The position numbers and the translations under genes are program-made. This document shows, in pieces, positions 1 to 5,392 of a stretch of DNA of 5,392 nt. Source of the stretch: Bordetella parapertussis (GTDB lineage: Bacteria > Pseudomonadota > Gammaproteobacteria > Burkholderiales > Burkholderiaceae_D); assembly GCA_945883145.1 (NCBI GenBank), contig CAMCXB010000103.1, positions 1 to 5,392 on the forward strand, given 5' to 3'. How positions within the stretch are numbered: the first letter of the stretch is position 1; each line of letters opens with the position of its first letter. Under the pieces are notes generated by a model, which saw only the letters and a program-made list of their open reading frames with translations, was not told where the DNA came from and ran no database searches.

Positions 1-825
1 TCTCGCTATGGCTTCTTTACGATAGCGATTCAAATCCTGCACGGTAGTGAATGTCTGCTCAAATAATAAGGAAAGATTGTGCAGAATTCTATCCACTACT
101 TTTTTCTCCCAGACATCATCAAAACAAATTTGTTTATCCAACCAAGCCTCTAACCACTCAGGATCAGGTAAGCGACTCTGCACGGTGTCATTCGGAAATA
201 AAGCACGATTGACATGCAAATTTGTAGGATGCAATGGTTTTTCAGTGCGTCGTGCTGAAGCCATTAAAACACCAATTTTTGCAAACGCGATACGCGCCTG
301 CTCACCCACTTCAGTTAATGCTTTTTTCATGTAGCGCAAGTAAGCTCCGCCATGTCGTGCTTCATCTTGACTAATGATTTTATAAATCTGACGAATAACA
401 GGCTCTGTATGCCATTCTGAAGCGCAGCGATACCAGTGATTAAGCCGTATCTCGCCACAGAAATGCAACATTAGTGTTTCTAGCGGTGGAGCAGGATCAA
501 ATTCAAAACGCACTTTATCTAACTCAGCTTCGGTAGGAACGAGTTCTGGTCTAAAGCGACGCAAATATTCCATCAATACCAGGGAATGTTTTTGCTCTTC
601 AAAAAACCACACTGACATGAACGCAGAAAAATCACTGTCATGTCGGTTATCTCTTAAAAACATTTCGGTTGCTGGCAATGCAGACCATTCGGTGATGGCA
701 TTCATGCGTATGGTTTGCGCCTGTTCATCCGTGAGACTAGACGCATCAAACTGATCCCATGGAATATCGGTTTCCATATTCCAGCGCACTTGTTCTAAAG
801 ATCTGAATAATTCGGGATACAACAT
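1..825 (-). CDS. Ferritin-like di-iron protein (acyl-ACP-desaturase-like fold), C-terminus cut by window edge
   Basis: The frame is open from the ATG at 825 to the left edge (275 codons, no stop), so the 3' end is missing. The protein begins MLYPELFRSLEQVRWN and is rich in predicted helix. It carries a four-helix di-iron ligand set: a Glu in the first helix (E46 or E54, in TEWSALPATEMF), E77xxH80 in EEQKH, E125 in CGEIRLNHWY, and E155xxH158 in DEARH. Two ExxH motifs with two further Glu residues is the pattern of the ferritin/ribonucleotide-reductase/acyl-ACP-desaturase superfamily. I place it near the desaturase-like 'ferritin-like domain' proteins of betaproteobacteria; its substrate is unknown to me. 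No signal peptide or membrane segment is visible. The start is fixed by an in-frame TAA upstream and no other ATG, although no good Shine-Dalgarno precedes it. It lies 109 bp downstream of the photolyase gene on the same strand. That gap is AT-rich, with no convincing terminator or promoter, so co-transcription is possible. The di-iron call is strong; the enzymatic role is open. Confidence 0.85.
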   Translation of the reverse strand, partial: MLYPELFRSLEQVRWNMETDIPWDQFDASSLTDEQAQTIRMNAITEWSALPATEMFLRDNRHDSDFSAFMSVWFFEEQKHSLVLMEYLRRFRPELVPTEAELDKVRFEFDPAPPLETLMLHFCGEIRLNHWYRCASEWHTEPVIRQIYKIISQDEARHGGAYLRYMKKALTEVGEQARIAFAKIGVLMASARRTEKPLHPTNLHVNRALFPNDTVQSRLPDPEWLEAWLDKQICFDDVWEKKVVDRILHNLSLLFEQTFTTVQDLNRYRKEAIAR

Positions 826-934
826 AGGCAAATTTTGAAATGTTAATAAGAATGGTTAACTGGCTATCTTACCAACATCATGTTACAAAACGCTTATGGC
901 CGCAAAATCGATTAAAAATATTTTCAATTTAACA

Positions 935-2479
935 TCATAAATCATTTAAATTTGTTAACAATTTCTGCGCTCTTGCTCGAATTTCTTGCTTTTCTGAAGG
1001 CGAAATTCTGTCTAAATTTTTTGTCATTAACGCAGTGCGTGGATTTGCTGCTAATTCGACAACATGCTTATCAATAAAATTCCAATATAAGGTCGTAAAT
1101 GGACAAGCTTGATCCCCACTACGCTGTTCTGGCTTAAATTTACAGTTGTTACAGTAATTACTCTGCCGATTAATGTAAGCACCACTAGAGATGTAAGGTT
1201 TGCTCGTGAACCTGCTTCCACAAGCATGGAGCGCCATACCCGCGGTATTTGGCAACTCTACCCATTCAACTGCATCAATATAAATCGCTAAATACCAATC
1301 TGCGACAGCCTGCGGAGAGAGTTCAGCCAATAAAGCAAAGTTTCCCATCACCATTAAGCGTTGTATGTGATGTGCATAACCACAACGTAAAGTCTGTTGC
1401 AAACTATCGTGCATGCAGGCCATCTGCGTTTTACCCGACCAATACCAATCCGGTAAAGCACGCTCATGTTGATAGTGATTTGCCTCACGCATAGCAGGCA
1501 TATCTAACCAATACATACCTCGAATAAATTCACGCCAACCCAATACTTGTCTGATAAAACCTTCCACATTTTCTAAGCTAGCCAGTCCATCTCTATAAGC
1601 TGATTCAGCACGTTTAATCACTTCCCGTGGATCGAGTAAATGTAAGTTCAATGCAGCAGAAAGCAGGGAATGCCATCCATACGGCGTATCCGTCCACATT
1701 GCATCTTGGTACGTGCCGAACTGCGATAAACGATGGCTAATAAAAATTTCTAGTGCCTCTAATGCCTGCTCACGTGTGACCGGCCAAATAAAATCCTTCA
1801 ATTCTCCGGGATGATCAGGAAAAAATTTTTGCACCAAGTCCATCACTTCTAATGTGATGGCATCGGGTGCAAATCCCGCTGGCGCAGGAATCAAACCTGG
1901 CCCAATTTGCGCTCCGCGCTTAGGGTAGGCACTTCTATTTTCTGCATCAAAATTCCACTCCCCACCGACCGGCTGTCCTTTTTCCATCAGGACTAGGTAT
2001 TTTTTACGCATGACGCGGTAAAAAAACTCCATACGCAATTCTTTTTTGCCAGTCGCCCAAGTTGCAAATTCCGCACGACTACACATGAAATGGGTGTCAT
2101 CGATGGTGAACAATGTGACTGCCGCTCGCTTACAACTTGCTTCTATAGCTTGCAACATGCGCCATTCACCTGGCTCCGCTACTCGCAAGCTTTTTGGCTG
2201 ACAACGCGCCAAAACCGCATCCAATCGCTGAGAATAATCGGGGGCTAGTTTGTCATCTAACTGCACGTATTCCAACTGCCAACCCCGATCTACCACCTGA
2301 TTGGCAAAATGGCGCATAGCGGAAAGAAAGAGGGTGATTCTGGCTTTATGCGACCAAACGGCCGTGGCTTCTCCAGGCGCTTCTATCAACAGCACACGAT
2401 CTTCTAGAGGATCGAAACCGTCCAAGGCGGGATTAGTGAAACTCAGTTGATCTCCAAGAATGAGGACAAGATTACGCAT
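935..2479 (-). CDS. Cryptochrome/photolyase family protein, iron-sulfur bacterial type (FeS-BCP, PhrB/CryB-like)
   Basis: Complete protein of 514 residues, close to the 507 of Agrobacterium PhrB. Family members bind FAD, a 6,7-dimethyl-8-ribityllumazine antenna and a [4Fe-4S] cluster; PhrB repairs (6-4) photoproducts, while Rhodobacter CryB acts as a cryptochrome. The N-terminal Rossmann-like antenna domain opens MRNLVLILGDQLS (residues 1-13), and the FAD-binding helical domain fills the C-terminal half. Cluster cysteines are C355, C443, C446 and C459. Their spacings (88, 3, 13) equal those I recall for PhrB C350/C438/C441/C454. The catalytic-site motif YAHHIQRLMV puts His at 370-371, and W347 and W395 fall where PhrB has its electron-transfer tryptophans. 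The frame runs upstream to an ATG at 2590, but the family N-terminus and an AAGG ribosome site fix the start at 2479. The gene is divergent from the peroxidase gene and followed on its strand by the ferritin-like gene. Family call very firm; repair versus signalling function cannot be decided from sequence. Confidence 0.96.
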   Translation of the reverse strand: MRNLVLILGDQLSFTNPALDGFDPLEDRVLLIEAPGEATAVWSHKARITLFLSAMRHFANQVVDRGWQLEYVQLDDKLAPDYSQRLDAVLARCQPKSLRVAEPGEWRMLQAIEASCKRAAVTLFTIDDTHFMCSRAEFATWATGKKELRMEFFYRVMRKKYLVLMEKGQPVGGEWNFDAENRSAYPKRGAQIGPGLIPAPAGFAPDAITLEVMDLVQKFFPDHPGELKDFIWPVTREQALEALEIFISHRLSQFGTYQDAMWTDTPYGWHSLLSAALNLHLLDPREVIKRAESAYRDGLASLENVEGFIRQVLGWREFIRGMYWLDMPAMREANHYQHERALPDWYWSGKTQMACMHDSLQQTLRCGYAHHIQRLMVMGNFALLAELSPQAVADWYLAIYIDAVEWVELPNTAGMALHACGSRFTSKPYISSGAYINRQSNYCNNCKFKPEQRSGDQACPFTTLYWNFIDKHVVELAANPRTALMTKNLDRISPSEKQEIRARAQKLLTNLNDL

Positions 2480-2486
2480 AGAACAA

Positions 2487-2490
2487 CCTT
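2487..2490 (-). promoter_or_regulatory. Ribosome binding site of the photolyase gene
   Basis: On the minus strand AAGG (within AAAAAAGGTTG) sits 7 nt before the ATG at 2479. This decides the start in favour of MRNLVLILGD over the open frame that continues 37 codons further upstream into the peroxidase gene. Confidence 0.7.
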
Positions 2491-2532
2491 TTTTGAGAGT
2501 GAAACGCCATCCCACGGCACACGGATTTGCGC

Positions 2533-2538
2533 TAAAAT
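2533..2538 (+). promoter_or_regulatory. Candidate -10 box for the peroxidase gene
   Basis: TAAAAT matches the sigma-70 consensus TATAAT at five of six positions and would start a leader of about 35 nt. There is no good -35 hexamer 16-18 nt upstream, so if used it would probably need an activator or another sigma factor. Confidence 0.3.
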
Positions 2539-2565
2539 AGACCGAGTAGTTTAATTTAAAACTTT

Positions 2566-2569
2566 GGAG
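2566..2569 (+). promoter_or_regulatory. Ribosome binding site of the peroxidase gene
   Basis: GGAG lies 10 nt before the ATG at 2580. The spacing is slightly long but acceptable, and it supports this start, which is also the one that gives a complete signal peptide. Confidence 0.6.
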
Positions 2570-2579
2570 TATTGTACCT

Positions 2580-2672
2580 ATGACAAACACTCAACAGCAG
2601 TCTTTTTGGTTTCAACTCCGACGCGTTTGCTTAGTTGCATGTGCAAGCCTATTTGCAAGCAGTGTTTACGCG
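2580..2672 (+). other. Predicted Sec signal peptide of the peroxidase
   Basis: Residues 1-31 show a polar N-region ending in RR (14-15), a hydrophobic stretch from about V16 to S28, and a signal peptidase I site with V29 and A31 at -3 and -1 (SSVYA then MDCP). Cleavage would leave a mature protein beginning MDCPTLLDH. The twin Arg lacks the rest of a Tat motif, so Sec export is more likely. Confidence 0.8.
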
Positions 2673-3158
2673 ATGGATTGCCCTACCTTACTCGATCACA
2701 AATTCAATCGCTTGCAAGACGACGCATCGCAAAATCTCTGTCAATACAGCGGCAAAGTCACTTTGGTCATTAATACTGCAAGCTACTGTGGCTATACCGC
2801 GCAATATGAAGGCTTAGAAAAACTCTATGCCAAATACAAAGATAAAGGTTTCGTTGTATTAGGTTTTCCATCGAATGACTTTAGTCAGGAGCCTGGTAAC
2901 AATAAAGAAATCGCCGATTTTTGCTACAACACCTATGGCGTGAAATTTCCTATGTTTGCAAAATCTTCAGTCAAAGGGAAAGAAATGAATCCCTTATTTG
3001 CAGCATTATCCAAAGCCAGTGGAAAATCACCGGGCTGGAATTTTCATAAATACTTACTAGATAAAGAAGGCAAATTGCTAGCTAATTATGGCAGCAGTGT
3101 CAGCCCTGATGACAAGAATTTAGTTGCCACGATTGAAAAAGCGCTGGCTGTAAAATAA
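2580..3158 (+). CDS. Exported glutathione-peroxidase-family thiol peroxidase
   Basis: A 192-residue protein with a signal peptide (residues 1-31) and a glutathione-peroxidase thioredoxin-like fold. Family members reduce peroxides or lipid hydroperoxides with glutathione or thioredoxin-type donors. The peroxidatic Cys is C70 in NTASYCGYT, and the tetrad Trp-Asn is W153-N154 in GWNFHKYL. The Gln-bearing loop, usually FPCNQFxxQEPG, reads FPSNDFSQEPG (residues 97-106 region). The loop Cys is thus Ser98, the tetrad Gln is Asp100, and the loop is one residue shorter. C115 (ADFCYNTYG) is the only obvious resolving-cysteine candidate in the catalytic core, and C34 and C54 near the mature N-terminus could pair as a disulfide outside the cytoplasm. 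Export implies periplasmic action and a periplasmic reductant, which is inference. Divergent from the photolyase gene, it may share that gene's control region; a 190-bp gap separates it from the next gene. The family is clear; the true electron donor is not. Confidence 0.93.
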   Translation: MTNTQQQSFWFQLRRVCLVACASLFASSVYAMDCPTLLDHKFNRLQDDASQNLCQYSGKVTLVINTASYCGYTAQYEGLEKLYAKYKDKGFVVLGFPSNDFSQEPGNNKEIADFCYNTYGVKFPMFAKSSVKGKEMNPLFAALSKASGKSPGWNFHKYLLDKEGKLLANYGSSVSPDDKNLVATIEKALAVK

Positions 3159-3225
3159 TTAGTATTACCGCATTCAGTCAAGCATGCTTTTCTTGTGATG
3201 CCACCAACTTCACGAGTTAAGCATG

Positions 3226-3259
3226 TCAGAGTAAGCTTATCCAACTGACTTACCTCTGA
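3226..3259. repeat. Imperfect inverted repeat downstream of the peroxidase gene
   Basis: TCAGAGTAAG (3226-3235) pairs with CTTACCTCTGA (3249-3259) with one bulged C, giving 6 + 4 base pairs around a 13-nt loop. It lies 67 nt after the peroxidase stop codon. No run of T follows, so it is at best a weak terminator or a structured RNA element. It could be chance. Confidence 0.35.
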
Positions 3260-3272
3260 TCTTCACTACAAC
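3245..3272 (+). promoter_or_regulatory. Candidate promoter for the COG2907-DUF1365 operon
   Basis: CTGACT (3245-3250, four of six to TTGACA) is followed after 16 nt by TACAAC (3267-3272, four of six to TATAAT). Transcription from here would begin near 3279 and give a leader of about 70 nt containing the hairpin at 3298-3324. Weak matches; offered only as the best pair seen in the gap. Confidence 0.22.
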
Positions 3273-3297
3273 ATTTTATTCAACAGCGTTATCAGGC

Positions 3298-3324
3298 TAG
3301 CTGCTTGAGTTTATTAAGCAGCTA
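3298..3324 (+). repeat. Hairpin in the leader of the COG2907 gene
   Basis: TAGCTGCTT (3298-3306) and AAGCAGCTA (3316-3324) are a perfect 9-bp inverted repeat. In RNA the stem extends inward by a G-U and an A-U pair to 11 bp around a 5-nt loop (GTTTA). It ends 24 nt before the ATG at 3349. No T-run follows on either strand, so a standard intrinsic terminator is unlikely; a leader control element or mRNA-stabilising hairpin fits better. Apart from this and the 3226-3259 repeat, the 190-bp gap 3159-3348 holds only a 10-bp palindrome (3180-3189). Confidence 0.6.
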
Positions 3325-3348
3325 TTGATAAGTAGATAAATAATCTCC

Positions 3349-4641
3349 ATGAAAATAGCGGTCGTAGGTTCAGGCATTTCTGGTTTGTATTGCGCATGGC
3401 AGCTTACACAAAGCGGCCATGAAGTATCGCTATTTGAAGCGAATGATTATTTTGGCGGTCATACAAACACGATTGATGTCACCCTAGATGGATTAACCCA
3501 TGGTGTTGATACGGGATTTTTAGTTTTTAATGAACGTACCTATCCGAATCTGATTGCACTGTTTAATCAATTGGGTGTGCATACCACGGGCAGCGACATG
3601 TCATTCTCGGTAAAGCTACCACTTGGCTCCGAAAGTAATGGCCGCACATTAGAATGGGCAGGCGCTAATCTACAAACCGTGTTCGTACAAAAACGCAATC
3701 TCTTGAATCTGCGCTTTTGGCGTATGTTGCGTGACATATTACGTTTCAATCGTCAGGCCACTGCACTGGCTGCACAATCATCCACAGCTAGCTCAACACC
3801 ACTTTCACTGGGTGACTTCCTACAGCAACACGCCTATAGCGCAGAGTTTAGAGATTGGTATTTACTCCCTATGGCTGGCTGCATTTGGTCATGTCCAACA
3901 GAACAAATGCTCGCTTTTCCATTAACAAGCTTTGTGACGTTTTGCCATAACCATGGACTATTACAAGTAGAAAATCGTCCTAAGTGGTTTACTGTGACCG
4001 GTGGTGCAAAAAACTATGTTGAAAAAATGCTGGAGCCTATTCAACATAAATATTTACGTTCTCCTGTGCACAGCATAAAACGCGAAGATTTTGGCTTGCA
4101 CAAACAAGTCAGAGTGGAAGCACAAGGCACATCGCATTTATTTGATCATGTTGTATTAGCTACGCATAGTGATCAAAGCTTAGCCATGCTCAGTGATGCG
4201 AATGAGGAAGAAAAAAATATTTTATCTGCTATCGGTTATCAAGCAAATCAAGCCATCTTACATACCGATACTAGCTGCCTACCTACTCAAGAAGCAGCAT
4301 GGTCAGCATGGAATTATGAAAGTTTAAGTGGCGCAGAACCACGCGTCTGTGTGCATTACCTGATCAATAAATTACAACCCCTACCATTCGCAACACCAGT
4401 GATTGTGTCACTCAATCCATTACATGAACCCGATTCTGCAAAAGTAATCGGTCGTTATGATTATGCACACCCCGTCTTTGATGCAGCTGCGATTGCAGCA
4501 CAACAGGCATTGCCTCAGATTCAAGGACAAAACAACACATGGTTTGCGGGTGCTTGGACTGGCTATGGTTTTCATGAAGATGGTTTGAAATCAGGCATGG
4601 CGGTTTGTCGTGCTATTGAACAAAGTACGACTTCTCGTTAA
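3349..4641 (+). CDS. FAD-dependent oxidoreductase, COG2907 'amine oxidase' group
   Basis: Complete 430-residue flavoprotein. The N-terminus has a dinucleotide-binding fold: GSGISG at 7-12, acidic E30 (LFEAN) at the end of the second strand for the ribose, then GGHTNT at 36-41. The C-terminal FAD motif, AGAWTGYGFHEDGLKSG (about 400-416), is the family signature. Internal conserved blocks are PMAGCIWSCP (174-183) and PKWFTVTGGAKNYV (211-224). COG2907 members belong to the flavin amine-oxidase/phytoene-desaturase-like superfamily, but amine oxidation is not shown for them. Their usual partners, DUF1365 and a CFA-synthase-like methyltransferase, point to fatty-acid modification; related Rhodobacter genes under sigma-E/ChrR control have been tied to furan fatty acid formation (from memory). 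DUF1365 follows 9 bp later, so the two form an operon. No good Shine-Dalgarno is visible before the ATG, but the Rossmann strand starts right at it, which fixes the start. Family firm; reaction inferred. Confidence 0.93.
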   Translation: MKIAVVGSGISGLYCAWQLTQSGHEVSLFEANDYFGGHTNTIDVTLDGLTHGVDTGFLVFNERTYPNLIALFNQLGVHTTGSDMSFSVKLPLGSESNGRTLEWAGANLQTVFVQKRNLLNLRFWRMLRDILRFNRQATALAAQSSTASSTPLSLGDFLQQHAYSAEFRDWYLLPMAGCIWSCPTEQMLAFPLTSFVTFCHNHGLLQVENRPKWFTVTGGAKNYVEKMLEPIQHKYLRSPVHSIKREDFGLHKQVRVEAQGTSHLFDHVVLATHSDQSLAMLSDANEEEKNILSAIGYQANQAILHTDTSCLPTQEAAWSAWNYESLSGAEPRVCVHYLINKLQPLPFATPVIVSLNPLHEPDSAKVIGRYDYAHPVFDAAAIAAQQALPQIQGQNNTWFAGAWTGYGFHEDGLKSGMAVCRAIEQSTTSR

Positions 4642-4650
4642 GCAATCTGT

Positions 4651-5392
4651 ATGCATCAACTCACACCACAAGTTCATTTAAGTAGCGGCATAGTGCGTCA
4701 CGCGCGTTTACGTCCTACTAATAATGTATTTAGCTATGGTGTCTACACTTTGCTTTTGCCTTTACGTAGCTTAGCTAATGCAGGAATGCCGAGTATATTA
4801 TGTTCACGTAATCGCTTTAACTTACTCGCCTTTTATGACAGTGATCATGGTGATGGAACAACACCACTCATCAAGTGGATTGATCAATTACTGCAGCAAG
4901 AAGGCATACATGATGCAGATGGTGAAATCTGGCTACAAGCCTTTCCTAGAGTGTTTGGTTATGTCTTTAATCCGGTTTCATTTTGGTTTTGTCATAACAA
5001 AACTGGTGAGCTGCGCGCTATCTTGTGTGAAGTAAGAAATACCTTTGGTGAAAAACATAGTTATTTACTTGATGTCGGAAAGACTATGCCATGGGGACTT
5101 GCACTTAACGCTAAAAAAATATTTCATGTCTCTCCATTTTGCGAAGTAGAAGGTGGCTACCGTTTTCGCTTTATGTCTGCACAACAGCAGATAGAACAGG
5201 AAATCATTCATCGCATTACTGCTAGGATTGATTATGAAGATGCACAAGGACCACTTCTATTAACTAGCATCTCAGGTAAAGTGCAGCCCATCACTGATAG
5301 TAAATTGCTATTTGCTTTTCTACGTTATCCCTTACTGACTTTTGGCGTGATTTTCCGTATTCACTGGCAAGCTGTAAAATTATTTATTAAGG
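4651..5392 (+). CDS. DUF1365 family protein, C-terminus cut by window edge
   Basis: The frame is open from the ATG at 4651 to the right edge (247 complete codons). Family members are usually about 260 residues, so only a short tail is missing. Signature blocks run in the usual order: GIVRHARLRPTNNVFSY (13-29), SRNRFNLLAFYDSDHGDG (52-69), FPRVFGYVFNPVSFWFC (98-114), EVRNTFGEKHSYLL (127-140), KIFHVSPF (156-163) and RIHWQAVKLF (236-245). The function of DUF1365 is unknown; its constant pairing with COG2907 and a CFA-like methyltransferase suggests a role in lipid modification. It starts 9 bp after the COG2907 stop and lacks a clear ribosome site, consistent with translational coupling. No signal peptide is visible; the hydrophobic stretch near 220-236 is short for a membrane span. 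Family call firm, function unknown. Confidence 0.93.
   Translation, partial: MHQLTPQVHLSSGIVRHARLRPTNNVFSYGVYTLLLPLRSLANAGMPSILCSRNRFNLLAFYDSDHGDGTTPLIKWIDQLLQQEGIHDADGEIWLQAFPRVFGYVFNPVSFWFCHNKTGELRAILCEVRNTFGEKHSYLLDVGKTMPWGLALNAKKIFHVSPFCEVEGGYRFRFMSAQQQIEQEIIHRITARIDYEDAQGPLLLTSISGKVQPITDSKLLFAFLRYPLLTFGVIFRIHWQAVKLFIK

Larger units (their letters stand above)
2480..2579. promoter_or_regulatory. Divergent intergenic promoter region between photolyase and peroxidase genes
   Basis: These 100 bp separate two divergent start codons, so both promoters must lie here or just inside the flanking genes. Plus-strand -10-like boxes are TAAAAT at 2533-2538 and TTTAAT at 2550-2555; the latter is 17 nt after a weak TTGCGC at 2527-2532. 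For the minus strand the best I can offer is TATTTT at 2539-2534, on the same bases as the plus-strand box, with a poor -35. A quasi-palindrome GTTTAATTTAAAAC (2549-2562, 10 of 14 positions symmetric) could be an operator but may only reflect AT-richness. The region's role is certain from gene layout; the individual boxes are guesses. Confidence 0.6.

Noticed and set aside
47..334. Plus-strand open frame of 95 codons over the ferritin-like gene.
   Set aside because: It lies antisense to a gene with conserved di-iron motifs, and its translation shows no domain; it is a shadow frame.
874..938. Direct repeat AACATCAT at 874-881 and 931-938 in the photolyase/ferritin-like gap.
   Set aside because: Eight bases in AT-rich DNA with no symmetry or promoter context; likely chance.
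952..961. Palindrome TTGTTAACAA near the end of the photolyase gene, as a terminator or operator.
   Set aside because: Ten AT-rich bases with no loop, inside the last codons of a conserved gene; best explained by base composition.
1109..1494. Two plus-strand open frames of 60 and 81 codons over the photolyase C-terminus.
   Set aside because: Antisense to the conserved FAD and FeS-binding region, with no recognisable protein features.
2480..2590. In-frame 37-codon N-terminal extension of the photolyase starting with an ATG at 2590.
   Set aside because: The family N-terminus begins at MRNLVLILGD, a ribosome site precedes the ATG at 2479, and the extension would overlap the peroxidase start and use up the whole promoter region.
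2631..2642. Possible lipobox L18-V19-A20-C21 in the peroxidase signal peptide.
   Set aside because: Only two or three hydrophobic residues separate it from the Arg pair, too short for a lipoprotein signal; the VYA signal peptidase I site at residue 31 fits much better.
4778..5035. An 85-codon open frame inside the last gene.
   Set aside because: Out of frame with the DUF1365 coding sequence, which carries every family signature across the same stretch.

Overview
The window reads as chromosomal DNA of a moderately AT-rich proteobacterium. A betaproteobacterium is most likely, because the recognisable proteins resemble families common there; this is an impression from protein family and sequence style, not from a marker gene. 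Five protein-coding genes fill almost the whole window, and the first and last are cut by the window edges. I found no RNA gene, mobile element, CRISPR array or origin.

Layout: (1) 825-1, minus strand: a ferritin-like di-iron protein with two ExxH motifs, missing its C-terminus. (2) 2479-935, minus strand: a complete 514-residue cryptochrome/photolyase of the iron-sulfur bacterial class (FeS-BCP, PhrB/CryB type), with all four cluster cysteines in place. A compact 100-bp divergent intergenic region (2480-2579) follows. (3) 2580-3158, plus strand: an exported, glutathione-peroxidase-like thiol peroxidase with a substituted catalytic loop. A 190-bp gap (3159-3348) holds two inverted repeats, one of them a clean 11-bp hairpin just before the next gene. 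(4) 3349-4641, plus strand: an FAD-dependent oxidoreductase of the COG2907 'amine oxidase' group. (5) 4651 to the right edge, plus strand: a DUF1365 protein, 9 bp after gene 4 and almost certainly in the same transcript.

How they fit together: FeS-BCP photolyase, COG2907 oxidoreductase and DUF1365 are recurrent neighbours in light-responsive or photo-oxidative-stress gene clusters of proteobacteria. These clusters often also carry a cyclopropane-fatty-acid-synthase-like methyltransferase and a MerR-type B12 photoreceptor (LitR) or an ECF sigma/ChrR pair. Here that core is joined by an exported peroxidase and a di-iron protein. The simplest reading is a light/singlet-oxygen defence island: DNA photorepair, peroxide removal outside the cytoplasm, and membrane fatty-acid modification. 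The expected methyltransferase and regulator are not inside this window, so the functional reading is an inference. The DUF1365 and COG2907 proteins have no function that can be proved from sequence.
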